A DNA stretch of 64,000 bases from Sisyra terminalis (lineage: Eukaryota; Arthropoda; Insecta; Neuroptera; Sisyridae), in NCBI GenBank assembly GCA_958496175.1, contig OY292279.1:3596001-3660000 (forward strand), in the 5' to 3' direction. Position numbers and translations under genes: made by a program. Shown here piece after piece: positions 11,801 through 23,235 of this stretch (its first letter is position 1; the number at the start of each line of letters is the position of its first letter). Below the pieces are notes generated by a model. The model was given only the letters and a program-made list of their open reading frames with translations, was not told where the DNA came from and did not search any database.

Positions 11801-12900
11801 TGAGTCTCATAAGGCATATATATTATTATTCATTAATAATATAAGTTAAGTTAAAATAATATAAGTTATAGTAGTTAAGTCACAAAGTTTTCAAGCATTT
11901 GTACCTGAAAAAGCTTCGGTTTAATTCAATAAAAATCAATCAGTTACTGAAAACAAACACTAATTTATCTCGGAAACTGCAAATCATTACAACTTATGAA
12001 ATTCTTTCTTAATTCTTTCCGTTGAAACATCAAAAAACGGAATGTTTTCGACGCTTTTATTAAAACGAATCAATTTCAATTTCTCAAAATTAAAAATCTG
12101 CTGGTGGCCTCATTTATCAAAATATCATAATTTCAATCGGAAGAACTCGCGAACAAGAACAACGAAGAAAAATTAATTTCAACTCGCCTCATTCGCGTAT
12201 TACAATAACTTAATAAAATTTCATATGAAAAACGACTCTTTTATTTTTTCCGTAAATTGATTAAACTTTCACCAAATGGAATCGGGTTGAACAAAGATGT
12301 GAAGAATTCCGAGGAGATAAAGTTTGGTTCAAGTGAATGTAATGAGAAAAATCTGCTACGCCAATTTTGATTAATTTCGATTTCTTTCAATAAAAACCCC
12401 ATCCCATCATGGAAGTGGTTCTTCTCTTGGTATCGATTCATATAATGAAGATATATAAAAAAAAGATTATTGAAATTATAAAGCTTTCAATGAGCTTTCA
12501 TTCGTTTGATTCGAATCGTTGCACTGTTACAATTGATTTCAGGAAATTTAGGTCGAGTGAATCGAATCTCGAGTGCCTCGAATTATCTTATTGTTGAAAC
12601 AATGGTCGAAAGGACAACAATAACACTGTGCCGACATATTGTCGACAGTATGGCTGCGTCATCAGAATGTCGGACGTCGTATAATTAACTCAAACATCCC
12701 CGCATCATTAGCCAATCGGGTCGCAGTATCAACGCAAATTTAAGTAACCGAATCAGCATCATAAATTACACTGATCTTAACCTCTAAAAACAACATTCGA
12801 GTCTTTACGATCAATCGTTAAATTCGATCCGTTCAAAAAAAAAAACGGGGATGGTGGATGAAGGAAAATTACGGTAAAAGGGGTTGATTTGAGCCGAAAT
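11801..12900. other. unique island upstream of small-gene pair
   Basis: 12130-12800 is higher in complexity and GC, with several CpG-containing words (TGTCGACAGTATGG, TCGGACGTCG). No repeat or coding frame was recognised. It may be backbone or regulatory DNA. Confidence 0.3.
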
Positions 12901-12906
12901 TTTATT
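12901..12906 (-). promoter_or_regulatory. candidate poly(A) signal
   Basis: AATAAA on the minus strand lies about 28 nt past the stop codon of the gene ending at 12934. A second AATAAA overlaps the stop itself. Confidence 0.4.
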
Positions 12907-12933
12907 GTGTTGATTTTTAGTGTTATTACAAAT

Positions 12934-13236
12934 TTATTTTTCTAATTTGGCAGCGAAAGCTTCCACCAACAATCGCATTTGTTGTCCGGCTTTGATTCGA
13001 CCCCGTACACTTACCACCCCATAGTTGGTACGTTCGATTTGATATACTTCGGCCCGTTCCACCCCCAAATTTATTGCACGCACCGTTTTAATGTTGCGAT
13101 CTTTTGCATAGTTCTTGTACTCGAATTGGACGTCGTGGTCGTAAACGTCTTCGTTGATTAAAATTACGCTGACGATTAAATCGGTGGGCACGGTGATTTT
13201 TCGTGGAACTTTATCGCCAAAATTTAAAAAATTGTC
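12934..13236 (-). CDS. last exon of small secreted-type protein, paralog A
   Basis: On the minus strand an acceptor ending CTCATTTGCAG (3' base at 13237) opens a 303-nt exon that runs to TAA at 12934-12936. It starts DNFLNFGDKVPRK, passes INLGVERAEVYQIER, and ends GQQMRLLVEAFA. It aligns without gaps over its second half to the last exon of paralog B (15462-15761). Both begin at the same phase-0 acceptor with D..(L/G)NFGD. The strand-rich pattern and VE(A/V)(F/Y)A ending recall the insect MBF2/salivary secreted peptide family, but the match is weak and from memory. Its own first exon is not secure: the best candidate (15171-15228) carries a stop, so A may be a pseudogene or use another exon. 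Confidence 0.55.
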   Translation of the reverse strand, partial: DNFLNFGDKVPRKITVPTDLIVSVILINEDVYDHDVQFEYKNYAKDRNIKTVRAINLGVERAEVYQIERTNYGVVSVRGRIKAGQQMRLLVEAFAAKLEK

Positions 13237-13640
13237 CTGCAAATGAGAATAGTGAGAATGTTGAGCTTCAATGCTCGTGGATTGCAATTGGACGAGCCGT
13301 AATTGACATAATTAGTAAATTGCCAATTAGCAAGAATCAATAATTGATAGGGTCGATAGAGCGGCAAGTGTTGACAATAGAAGTCATTGCAACAATGAAA
13401 ATAATATTAGCTTGTAATCAAAAACAAATAGGCAAAAAAAAAAATGTTTTTTTAAGGCAAGCCATAATCCCTCACCATTGTGTCATTTTCCTGCCCCATT
13501 GGCAAGATGGATTTTTTTTAAATATTTTAATCTTATTAAATTGAACTTTGAAGATCATTAAAAAACAAAAAAGCCAATGAAATTACCTATTAGCAAGAAT
13601 CAATAATCGATAGGTTGATAGAGCGGCAAGTGTTGACTAG

Positions 13641-14421
13641 GGTGATTTTTTTTTTACTTTTTTTGGTCCCATCGTGCAATTTTTTTGGAAATACCGAAAA
13701 AAAAAATTCTCTGAAAGTTTGAGCTCTTAATATTAATTTTAAGTCCTCGACCAAGACGTGTCCCATTGAAAATACACGGAAACTCTAATTTTTTATTTTT
13801 AAATTTCTATATCTCAGCGGCATTTCATGGGATCGCTTTTACCGCACATGGTTTTTTCTCAGAATTAAACGCTCTACAAAAGTGCCCATTGCGACAAAGT
13901 CGTAACTCACACCGGTGAGGTAGTACGGGCCACTGAACCTGATTTTTCCATAAAATTCGTGTTTTTTTTTGCATTTATCTCGTAAATAACAAGAGCTACG
14001 GAAAAATTATAAATGAAAAACTTGTAGAGAATTTGATTTCCTACAAAAAAGTTCCAGTAGACCAAATCGCGAAGATCTAAATTAAACGAGATATTAAGCC
14101 TTGAATTTTATGGAAAAATCAGGTTCAGTGGCCCGTACTACCTCACCGGTGTGAGTTACGACTTTGTCGCAATGGGCACTTTTGTAGAGCGTTTAATTCT
14201 GAGAAAAAACCATGTGCGGTAAAAGCGATCCCATGAAATGCCGCTGAGATATAGAAATTTAAAAATAAAAAAATAGAGTTTCCGTGTATTTTCAATGGGA
14301 AATCTTTACACGTTTTGGTCGAGGACTTAAAATTAATATTAAGGGCTCAAACTTTCAGAGAATTTTTTTTTGGTATTTCCAACAAAATTTCACGATGGGA
14401 CCAAAAAAAAATCACCCTAGT
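13641..14421. mobile_element. foldback element with target duplication
   Basis: The tips are TAGGGTGATTTTTTTT and its inverse AAAATCACCCTA. Arms of roughly 300 bp repeat in reverse, for example GTAACTCACACCGGTGAGG against itself inverted and GGGATCGCTTTTACC against GGTAAAAGCGATCCC. The flanks repeat GTGTTGAC on both sides. The neighbouring unit at 13367-13380 shows the uninterrupted site AAGTGTTGACAATAG, which confirms the boundaries. An 8-bp duplication with a TAGGG tip fits a non-autonomous hAT element. It shares internal blocks with the foldbacks at 1140 and 48080. Confidence 0.85.
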
Positions 14422-14727
14422 GTTGACAATAGAAGTCATTGCAACAATGAAAATAATATTAGTTTTAATCACAAATAAATTAGCCAAAAAAAAAATGGAT
14501 TTTTTTAAGGCAAGCCATAATCCCTCACCATTGTGCCACTATCCTGCCCCATTGGCAAGATGGATTTTTTTTTTAAATTTTTGAATCTTATTAAATTGAA
14601 CTTTGAAGATAATTTACTAACAAAAAATCCAATGAATAGTTCAAAAATTGTATTTTAAATATAAATATACTAACACCTGGGAATGGTTTCTGTTGACAAT
14701 AGAAGTCATTGCAACAATGAAAATAAT

Positions 14728-14954
14728 CCATGTTATTTAAGTCCTTGTCTTTTTAAATATAATAATTAAATTGTGGGCAATAAGGACGTAGCTTCTTCTT
14801 GTGGAATCTTATTTATTTTATCGCCAACGTTTCGTCAGTTATTCCTGACTTCTTAAACATAAATAACTGAAGAAACGTTAGCGAAAAAATAAATAAGATT
14901 CCACGAGAAGCTTTTTCCTTACTGTCCACAATTTAATTGTTATATTTAAATGAA
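14728..14954. mobile_element. palindromic MITE with 8-bp target duplication
   Basis: AAAATAAT is present at 14720-14727 and again at 14955-14962. The sister repeat at ~14450 has it once, so the inserted segment is defined. Inside, AATTAAATTGTGG, AATCTTATTTATTT and GCCAACGTTTCGTCAG are mirrored by inverse copies in the right half. On the minus strand it carries GTCAG, a loop, CTGAC, then GAAACGTT, reminiscent of a hammerhead core but lacking the CTGANGA box. Confidence 0.75.
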
Positions 14955-15170
14955 AAAATAATATTAGTTTTAATCAAAAACAAATAAGCAAAAAAAATTT
15001 TTTTTGGCAAACCATAATCCTTCCCCATTGTGCCATTTTCCTGCCCCATTGGCAAGATGGATTTTTTTTTACATATTTGTATCTTATTAAATTGAACTTT
15101 GAAGATAATTTAAGAACCAAAAAGTCAATGAATAGTCCAAAGCTTTTATTTTTAAGATAAATATACTAAC

Positions 15171-15228
15171 GTCTGGGAATGGTTTCGGATATACACTTCT
15201 CCTGATTTCAAAAGTTTCCATCGTAAAT
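15171..15228 (-). pseudogene. exon-1-like remnant of paralog A
   Basis: The minus strand aligns with the end of exon 1 of paralog B: GGAAACTTTT then ATTCCCAGAC and GTTAGTATATTTATC, against GGAAAATTTT, ATTTCCCAAG and GTAATATATTTATC. The matching frame has a TGA where B has a serine codon. It therefore looks like a decayed first exon, separated from its second exon by the expanded repeat-filled intron. Confidence 0.3.
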
Positions 15229-15461
15229 ACAACACAAATCACTCAAAAAAATTAAAACGATAAATTACATTTTTTTTCTAGTTTATATTCCCAAAAGACA
15301 TGCCAGATAAAAATAGATACAATTTGCACAAAACCTAATCAATCATGAAATGAGTCAAACGATTGATTTTTAATGTTATCAAGTGCCCCGATAAGATTAC
15401 ATTTTTATCAGAACAAAGTATATTTTCCAATGGATATGAGGTTATAACAACCAAAAAAAAA

Positions 15462-15761
15462 TTAGATTTCAATTTCGGCATAGACTTCCACACATAATCG
15501 CATTTGTTCGCCGTTTTTGATTCGACCGATAACTTTAATTTTCCCATTGGATAGTTCCACCGAATCCACATAGGCGCGTTCTCGTCCCAAATTAAAAACG
15601 CGAGCCGTTGTTACTCTAAATCCGGATGCCAGTTCATTTTCATAGACAAATTGCATATTGAATGGAAAGATTTCATCGTTAATAATCAGCTCGCGAACGA
15701 TCAATCGGTCCGTGTAGGTTCGACGCGATTTTATGTGGTCGCCAAAATTTCCACCGTGGTC
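15462..15761 (-). CDS. last exon of small secreted-type protein, paralog B
   Basis: On the minus strand the exon opens at an acceptor ending CACATTTAG (3' base 15762) and stops with TAA at 15462-15464, giving 99 residues. It starts DHGGNFGDH and includes YTDRLIVRELIINDE, FNLGRERAYVDS, and GEQMRLCVEVYAE near the end. With exon 1 (15827-15931) it makes a 134-residue open frame. It is a tandem duplicate of the gene ending at 12934. The arrangement and the VEVYA tail resemble insect MBF2/salivary secreted peptide proteins, but I would not rely on that name. No signal peptide is in these two exons, so a further upstream exon is likely. Confidence 0.6.
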   Translation of the reverse strand, partial: DHGGNFGDHIKSRRTYTDRLIVRELIINDEIFPFNMQFVYENELASGFRVTTARVFNLGRERAYVDSVELSNGKIKVIGRIKNGEQMRLCVEVYAEIEI

Positions 15762-15826
15762 CTAAATGTGGTTGGGAAATTTATATTTGTAAAATTCATA
15801 ATAATTACGTCTGATAAATATATTAC
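15762..15826 (-). other. 65-bp intron of paralog B
   Basis: The donor is AAG|GTAATA and the acceptor CACATTTAG|GAC. The length and borders are typical for a short insect intron. It joins two phase-0 exons without interrupting the frame. Confidence 0.6.
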
Positions 15827-15943
15827 CTTGGGAAATGATATGTTTTGTGGACATTGATTCACCGAAAATTTTCCTTTGGCAAGATTCACGTGATTAACGC
15901 CGACGATATTCGATTTGTTCGTTAGATCCATGTTCAAATGCGA
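15827..15943 (-). CDS. upstream exon of paralog B
   Basis: The exon ends ISFPK just before the donor. ATG at 15929-15931 starts MDLTNKSNIVGVNHV. An acceptor-like TTTACAAG lies just upstream, so the exon may extend to 15943 (SHLN before the Met) and be internal, with a leader exon further upstream that I could not find in 15945-16700. Confidence 0.5.
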
Positions 15944-16199
15944 CTTGTAAATTTAGGAGAGTTACAAACTTTTTGCAGTGTTTTTTTTTTCTGATAAAAA
16001 TATTGATAAACTTCCTTTAATCTAATTTTAAATCAAACATTCATAATTTCGTATGTATAAATAAAAAATCGATATATCGTTTATCAAAAAAAAACTTTAA
16101 ATAATATTCTTTGATACTAGTTGAATTGATACAAATTGCTTCTTCTAAAACTTAGCTTCGATTGTTGTAGTCTTAGCTTACTTTTTCCACAATAATCAC

Positions 16200-17700
16200 T
16201 TTAAAAATTAAGGTTTTTGGAGCCTAAGCCCAGCTTCAAATTCAATATTTTTCAAGAAAATTGATACTTAATAATCGATTTTGGAACCTACTAAACGTTA
16301 AATTTTTCATGCATAAAATATCGTTTAAAGTGGTATCAAGTAATCCGTAATGAGTTTCAATAATACCAAAAAGTTTTTCAACAATCAAACTGAAGTTTTA
16401 TGGATCAAATTGAAGATTTTTGAAGAAACGGCTGAACCGATTTTCATGAAATTTAGTACAAAAATAGTTTTAACCATATAAATTTACATAGGCTACTTTT
16501 TGTTGCGAAAAAATTATGACGGGGTTGAAGTAGAAGATGAAAGTTTGTACAGAAATTTTCCTTTATTTCGAAGATAAAGAAAGAAAACTTTGTATTTTGG
16601 AATTTGATAAAAAAGTACCTAAACATTTATTGAAGAATTTTTAAAATTTTCACCTACATGGACGGACTAAAATTTTGGCGATATCTATGTAACAACTTAA
16701 GAGGTTTAAGTTTTCAAAGCCTAAATACAGCTTTAAATATTGTAACGTGACGTCTCAAAACTGTACTGAGATGACGTTATTTGTACTTTTTATTTCTTTT
16801 GGTAATAAATAATCACTTTCACACTAAACAATTACCTTTTTTATTGCACAATAACACTTGTCAAAACAATCACTTAAATGACAATAATCACTTTTAATTC
16901 AAATCACACTAAAAACCGCTTAGTTGTAACGGAAATTCACAACTGAATTTCTATACAGAATTCTGTGATACAGAACTGTCCCTGGGCTTGAGCTGAGCGA
17001 CTTATATACCCGTAACCCAACATTCTAGAATGTACTCCAATGTTCGCCAACGGTCCACCACATACTAGATGTTTCCAGAACAATCTATAAGTACATTCGC
17101 ATTGGTGGGAGAGAGATAGAAGTCACTCATCCATTCGCGTGCCAGCATGGCACAAAGAGAGGGACAGACTTTGTCCCTTTCTGTTACAATATAATGTTTT
17201 TAAACATAATTTTGCTAATTTTTCACAAATAAAATTGGTTCATTCATAATCATTTTAAGACCAATAAAATGAAATTTCATGCATCAAGTATCGATTAAAG
17301 CGAGCTCAACTAATCTAATAAAAAATTCAAAAACATTAAAAAGTTATTTAACAATCAGATGACTACTTTTGGCACCAAATTTTTAATTTTTTTGTACCAA
17401 ATTGATGATTTTTAAAGTCTTCAATAAGCTTTCGAAACATTTCATGCCCTTCTAAAAGTCTTCCAGTCTATTATCCTTTCACTCCTAAACGGCTGAACTG
17501 ATTTTCATGAAATTTGAATCAAAGATAGCTTCAATCATAAATAAGTCCTAAATAATTTTTTTTTGTTGCAAAAAAACCCATTAAAGGGTTGAAATAGGGG
17601 ATGAAAGTTTGTATGGGATTTTACTAATATTTTTTTGGTGAAACAATGAATTTTTGCATTAAAGTAATAAATTTTTGCTTAAGTATTATAAGAATTTTGA
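16200..17700. repeat. decayed direct repeat around solo LTR
   Basis: GGCTGAACCGATTTTCATG near 16430 recurs as GGCTGAACTGATTTTCATG near 17491. Each is followed by TTTTTGTTGC, GGGTTGAARTAG and GATGAAAGTTTGTA. The phrase is familiar from widespread insect repeats. Pieces are diverged, with no coding frame. Confidence 0.55.
16741..17188 (-). mobile_element. solo LTR of a retrotransposon
   Basis: The 448-bp unit starts TGTAAC, ends GTTACA (TG...CA with inverted tips), and is flanked by ATAT on both sides (16737-16740 and 17189-17192), a 4-bp target duplication. Read on the minus strand it has TATATAAG followed by CAGTT initiator-like words, then AATAAA further on, in U3-R-U5 order. No internal region or second LTR is present, so it is a recombination-derived solo LTR. 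A 4-bp duplication suits Ty3/gypsy-type elements but does not settle the class. Confidence 0.8.
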
Positions 17701-20700
17701 CCTCCATGGAAAAGAAATAAGGGATGAAAGACTAAACGAATCTAACGATGTTTACTATATCAATCGGAGAGATATATATGATAAAAGATGTACTCAAAAC
17801 ATCTATGAAATTCCCAAATAGTAATTTCTCTACTATGGGTAATATTTGGGTCCCTAATTAATCTATTTCATCAAAAAAACGCTCACATCAAAGGCTAGCG
17901 AGCTTTTTTTCTATTTCAGAAACTTAAAGCTCTTTAATTCAGTAAATAAAGTTCAAATATTTTAGTTTGGTCCTTATATTAGCACCAACGAATTTGTTTA
18001 ACGCCTGTTAGAGTTTACGTTTCCCAAAAATCATCCCATAATCACCCACCATATCAAGCACCAAGAAAATAATTTCCATAAAAATTTTCCATTTTTTTCT
18101 AATCTCTGTAGAAGAAATAGATTTACAAGAATTCTTCTTTATGTTGAGGAATCAAAATATTAAACTTGAAACATAACGAGAAATTGATGAAAGCTCCAAA
18201 TTAAAAGATCTTAAGTTCAGAATTGACCAGGCGTTAAATCTTGAGATGCTGTAGGCCAATTTTAAAGGGTTTGTTAGTTATATAAAATATTTTTGCTTTA
18301 AAATGCATTGAAATCATTTGTATAAGAGCTAGGCTCTTTTAAAGATATATAAAAGCTCAATAATTGGTAATATTTGATAAAAATTTGAGAATTTTGTGAA
18401 GCAAAAGAGTAAAAATATAACGATAGTTATTCGGATGTAGCCCTGGAAAAAGCTGCACAGTATAGATCAGTGCCGAAAATGAGAGAGCTTTTTGCTGCAC
18501 TTATAATGACGATCAAACTTTAAAGCCCTCAAAATTTGAGGAAAGTAAATGATTTTTTAAATAAATTACAAGAGCATAATTCGAAAGCTTCGTACAGTGT
18601 TGAACTTACAATAATACCCCAACAAAAGTTGAAGACCTTAAGAACGAGGGATAACTTTTAATAGAAAATATTGATTTGATTTTGAGATTAGTAAATCACC
18701 CAGAATTAAGGAAGTTAATAGTGATTTCAAGGAAAAACGACAAATAACAAAGGTAGTTTCACTTTTGATTCCTAAAATAAGATTTGGTTAAGTTATTCAA
18801 AAAAATTATAAGGCTAAATGTGGATTATTCTTTTATGGCACTGGCAAATAATTCTTTTAATTTTTTTACAATTGGCTAAAACCCGGAAAAGAAAATGAAA
18901 ATAGCTATTCAACGTCAACAAAGTTGCAGTCTAAAGCTTTATTTAAATATTCCTTAAATTAAGGTTACAAAAAAATTTTTGCAATACCAATTTAAACCGT
19001 TTAGAATTTAAAAATTTGAACAAAAAGCTTTCAACTTTACCAAATATTCAATGAAAAGAAAAACCGTACATATTTCCCCGATTTTTCCCGACATATTTAA
19101 TCGAAAAGTTTATCATGACATTTGATATGAATGTAAAACACTTATCACGATGAAAAACCCGGATTATGTTACAATACGTAGTTGGATTCAAATCGATTTG
19201 CAAACGCAGCTTTTCAAAAGCTTTTCAAGGATTGACCGTGCTTTACATGAAACTCTCTCATAAGTCGCACAGCTCTCGCGTACTGAATAAATTTTCAAAT
19301 AGGCTCGATTTCAACAACTTGTAGCTCTCAAACTCCCAATTTCCTGCCCCACATTGCCAGCCCGCCCGCGCCCCACTAACACCCCGCAAAAAAAATTGAA
19401 ATTAAAAATATTGATCGCCGTGTTTTCTTCGCACCCACTGCACCCTGCCGATCAATTCGTTAGGAATGTAAATACAGGTTGAAATTTCGATCACGTAGAA
19501 CTTAACGTAAAGAACTCGCAGTCTTACGAAAAAGAGGAGACGTTTGTTGGATATAGATTTATCATAAAATCCATCTACTACCGTTGGGGGATGTTTTTTT
19601 TTTTTCTTCTTCTTTTTTGCATTTCAGCATTGGCTTTTGCCTGTTTCGGTTGAGCAAAAGCAAACATTATCGACGAGTCGAATCACTTTTTATATATACC
19701 TACACCTTTTTTCGAGGAGCAGCTTTTTGCCACCCAAACAACCGACAACCCTTGCACCCTTGTGTCCTTAAATATTCGTAAAGTGAGGATGAACGGAAAC
19801 GTGTCGTGGGATATTTTTTTTTTTAGTCAATGTTGTCGTATATCAAAACCTCAAAGTTCAACAAATATTTTGTAGATTTTCTTACAAAAAGCTTTCGAAT
19901 ATTGTAGCCATGAAAATTAACTTATTATCATTTAAACTGCAATGTTTTCTTAAACGTAAACTTAGTAATTTTTTTGAAAATCTTTGTCAAAAGGGGTTAT
20001 AAAAAAGCAATCATAAAGACTGCAAATCAATAATTGGTGAAAACCTAAAATACCAAGCTTAGAACACATCAAAATACGCCACGAAGTTCTCCACCAAGAC
20101 AACTAGGAAACCAAATTTTGAAATGTCTTTCTGGACTATAATTAAGTAAACAAGAGAGAAAAAAAGTATACCTAGATGAATAAGGGTAGTCCGCTGATGG
20201 TACCAAAACAAATGATGGGTACATGCAAGAATATGGGAGGAAAAATCCAAAAAAATAAAGTTTTGGGGAAAAAATTCATAACTTTTATAATCACAGGTCT
20301 ACAGAAAGACACGGGAACAAATTATCATTATAAAACAATAAAATTTTCTCAAATAAACAATCCGCAAACTCCAAATTTTCTCCTTTTCCTCCAACAAAAA
20401 TACACTTTTCTGGAGGCCATTGGAGGGTTGGAGGCTTTGCTGGTTTCAAAAGTAACAAAGAGGCAGAGGGGTTTACAAAAGTAGGTACAAATATGTCATT
20501 TATTAGTCCAAAACTGGCTATTGGTACATCGATGGGAAAAATACTAAACCAAATATCCGAATGGACATAAAATGATCAATTAAATTCCTGGAATAACTAC
20601 TTCGAAGGTAATTTCTCAAAGATCATGAAAGAAAAACTTTTGGAAGATTATATAAAATATTTTTAATCCTTGAAACGCTAGTAGGTCTATTAAAAGGATA

Positions 20701-20774
20701 CTAAATTAAAAAAATAATTTTCAAACCATAAAGATAGTCAAAATAAGATTGTTTTTGCTGACTTTGAACAGTTA
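17701..20774. other. no host gene recognised
   Basis: 17.7-19.0 kb is AT-rich, with one weak Helitron-like trace. 19.06-19.8 kb is a higher-complexity island (CCCGCCCGCGCCCC at about 19360). 19.8-20.77 kb is AT-rich. The 102-codon frame at 20176-20484 has no recognisable domain. Confidence 0.35.
18431..18700 (+). pseudogene. possible Helitron helicase trace
   Basis: One frame reads DVALEKAAQYRSVPKMRELF and, after a stop, SPQNL. This recalls the (E)AAxF..P..LR.LFA....(N)P..L pattern of Helitron-encoded proteins. Neighbouring sequence adds no second motif, so this is a tentative call. Confidence 0.25.
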
Positions 20775-21213
20775 TACTGTGTATACAATATATAGAATAT
20801 ATTGCGGTCCAATTTATGTAGTATAATTTAATAAAATAATATTTAAACATAAATTTAAACAGAAGTTTAAACAAAAATATTCGTGACGTATTTCCCAGAT
20901 ACGTATTTCGATTGCCAAGCAATCTTCCTCAGTGGTCATCAACGGCATCAAAAGGCATGACTTACAAATTGAGGGCAATTCGTTATTATTTTGTGAATCA
21001 TCACAAAGCAGTTACGGAGTGATCCAAACTACTTGATGACTACTGAAGAAGATTGATTGGCAATCGAAATACGTATCTGGGCAATAATATTTCACATCAC
21101 GAATATTTTTGATTGAACTTCTGTTCAAATTTATGCTTATGGTATGATTTTTATATCTTGTTTATACTACATATATTGAACCGAAATATATTCTATATAT
21201 TGTATACACAGTA
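20775..21213. mobile_element. inverted-repeat element with hammerhead-like arms
   Basis: The tips are TACTGTGTATACAATATATA and its exact inverse. Arms of about 165 bp carry inverted copies of the CAATATATTC, CGTATTTCGATTGCCAA and AATCTTCYTCAGT blocks. The centre (about 20940-21000) is unpaired. No clear target duplication was found. Single-arm relatives are at 6668, 53215 and 53828. Confidence 0.8.
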
Positions 21214-22155
21214 ACTTATGACACACTGACTTCACCTCCATGGCATATATTTTATCAAACAAAAGTAAGGCCAAGCTTGCAAGCTTTTTAGGATATCTTT
21301 TAACGTTTTTTCTTCGTAATTCTTGTTCGATTTCAGGTGCTTTAGGTTAGTAAGAGTGTGAACCAGGCAATACTTATTTTATAAGTCAAAAAAGCTCAAA
21401 GCTCATTAAAAGCTCTTTGATATAAATCAGTTTTTTTTCATTTATTATTCCTCAACTTTCATTTTTTTAATCCCACTTACGAAAATAATTCCTCTCAAAT
21501 GTGTATTAGAATAAAATCATTGATTTTATTGGAAAAACCAATTCCATCTTTGTCGCACAATTCCGACGTTTCCCATCGCGAATAAAGTTGTCGTGAATTA
21601 TTTTCTTATTGAAACCAACTGACACATGATGATCCATATTTTCAATTTCAATGAGCGGTTTGGGAATTTAAAGTAGTAGCAAAAACGTATGGATGGAAGA
21701 ATGGAAAAGACGAAGTTCGTAATGAAAAGCTGTTGATAAATATATATTACCACCCCCTCATGTCATACAGTATATGCTGGGGGATGCATATATGAGAAAA
21801 CAGATTGGGGCTGATTTCTTCCGAGCATATTGTGTATTTTCTCAACGTTGTTTTTATGAATTCAATCGTGGCGTTTTTATATATATATTTCTGTTATTCC
21901 AAGGGTGGTTTTTTAGGGGTTTGTTTATTCTCGTGTTTTTTTATTTCTATATTTGTTTAGGAAATTATTCAAATTCGGTATAAGACTTGATCATATCAAA
22001 GACGGTTGCAATTGCTTTGACAAATTGAATTCACCGATTGTATTTGGTGCCAGTTAGGGGTTGGGGGATATGGTTTGGGGTGGAGGTAAGAAAGAAGTTT
22101 AACGAAGTTCGATGTGCGACGAGATCATAAAATGTTATGGGTGCTTCGTGACGGG
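21214..22155. other. unique, no gene seen
   Basis: Moderately complex sequence in which I recognise no repeat or gene. Confidence 0.3.
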
Positions 22156-22159
22156 GATG

Positions 22160-23235
22160 AAAGGGTTTTGTTTTACCCAGAGAATAGATTGCATGTAGGA
22201 GATGTGAACACAGAATAAAATGGGTTTTATTCGGAAAAATTGTCAACCCCTAAATTTTCAAATCACATTTTAATGGTGACATCTGACGGGAGTCGTAAAA
22301 ACATTCTTTGTTTTCAAGATTTTAGAAATTAAAACCTATGAAAAGTTTCATTTAAATTTTAGAAAATCCTTTGCTAAATTTTTGTTGAAAATGATCTTTA
22401 AACTTTTGGCTTCAGTAATACCAACCGATTTTTTTGTTAGTGTAGAAACAAACCACTTTATTTGAAAGTTCATAACTCATTTTAAAAAAATCCACTTTAT
22501 ATCATATTTGTGATTTTGTTTTTCCCAGAGAATAAATTGGTTGATGGAGATGTGAATACAAAATAAAATGGCTTTTATTCGGAAAAATTGTCAACCCCTT
22601 AATTTTCAAATCACATTTTAATGGTGACATCTGAAGGGAGTCGTAAAAACTTTCTTTGTTTTCAAGATTTTTAATTTTTTGCAGAGAAATTAAAACCTAT
22701 GAAAAGTTTCAATTAAATTTTAGAAAATCCTTTGAAAATTTTGGTTGAAAATGATCTTAAAACTTTTGACTACAGTAATACCAACCAATTTTTTTGTTAG
22801 TGTAGAAAGAAACCACTTAGTAAGTTCTTAACTCATTTTAAAAAAAATCCAGTTTTTATCAAATTTTTGGTTTTGTTTTACCTAGAGAATAAATTGCTTG
22901 TTGGAGATGTGAACCCAAATAAAATGGCTTTTATTTGGAAAAGTTGTCAACCCTTAAATTTTAAAATCACATTTTAATGGGGACATCTGAGGAAAATCGT
23001 AAAATCTTTCTTTGCCTTCAAGAGTTACATTTTTGCAGAGAAATTAAAACTGATGAAAAGTTTTGTTTAAATTTTGGAATATCCTTTGAAAAATTTTTGT
23101 TGAAAATGATCTTGAAACTTTTGGCTTCAGTAATACCAACCGTTTTTTTTTGTTAGTGTAGAAACAAACCTCTTTTTTGTAGGTTGTTAACTTATTTAAA
23201 AAAATCCAGTTTTTATCTTATTTTTTTCATTTAAA
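22160..23235. repeat. three tandem ~350-bp units
   Basis: GATGTGAA starts at 22201, 22549 and 22906 (steps 348 and 357). Each is followed by AATAAAATGG, TTGTCAACCC, ATCACATTTTAATGG, GACATCTGA, a GAAATTAAAAC block and GGCTTCAGTAATACCAACC or close variants. The units share the same order and differ by scattered substitutions. Confidence 0.9.

Larger units (their letters stand above)
13326..15187. repeat. three tandem ~270-bp units interrupted by two transposons
   Basis: The block GTTGACAATAGAAGTCATTG (with variants) occurs at about 13370, 14422 and 14693. Each is followed by AACAATGAAAATAAT, CCATAATCC, the CCCATTGGCAAGATGG block and TTATTAAATTGAACTTTGAAG. Removing the elements at 13641-14421 and 14728-14954 leaves three units of similar length. 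The array lies between the exon-1 remnant and exon 2 of paralog A, so it probably expanded inside that intron. Confidence 0.8.

Noticed and set aside
20176..20484. 102-codon open frame on the plus strand
   Set aside because: Lysine-rich from A-rich DNA, no motif, overlaps a frame on the other strand.
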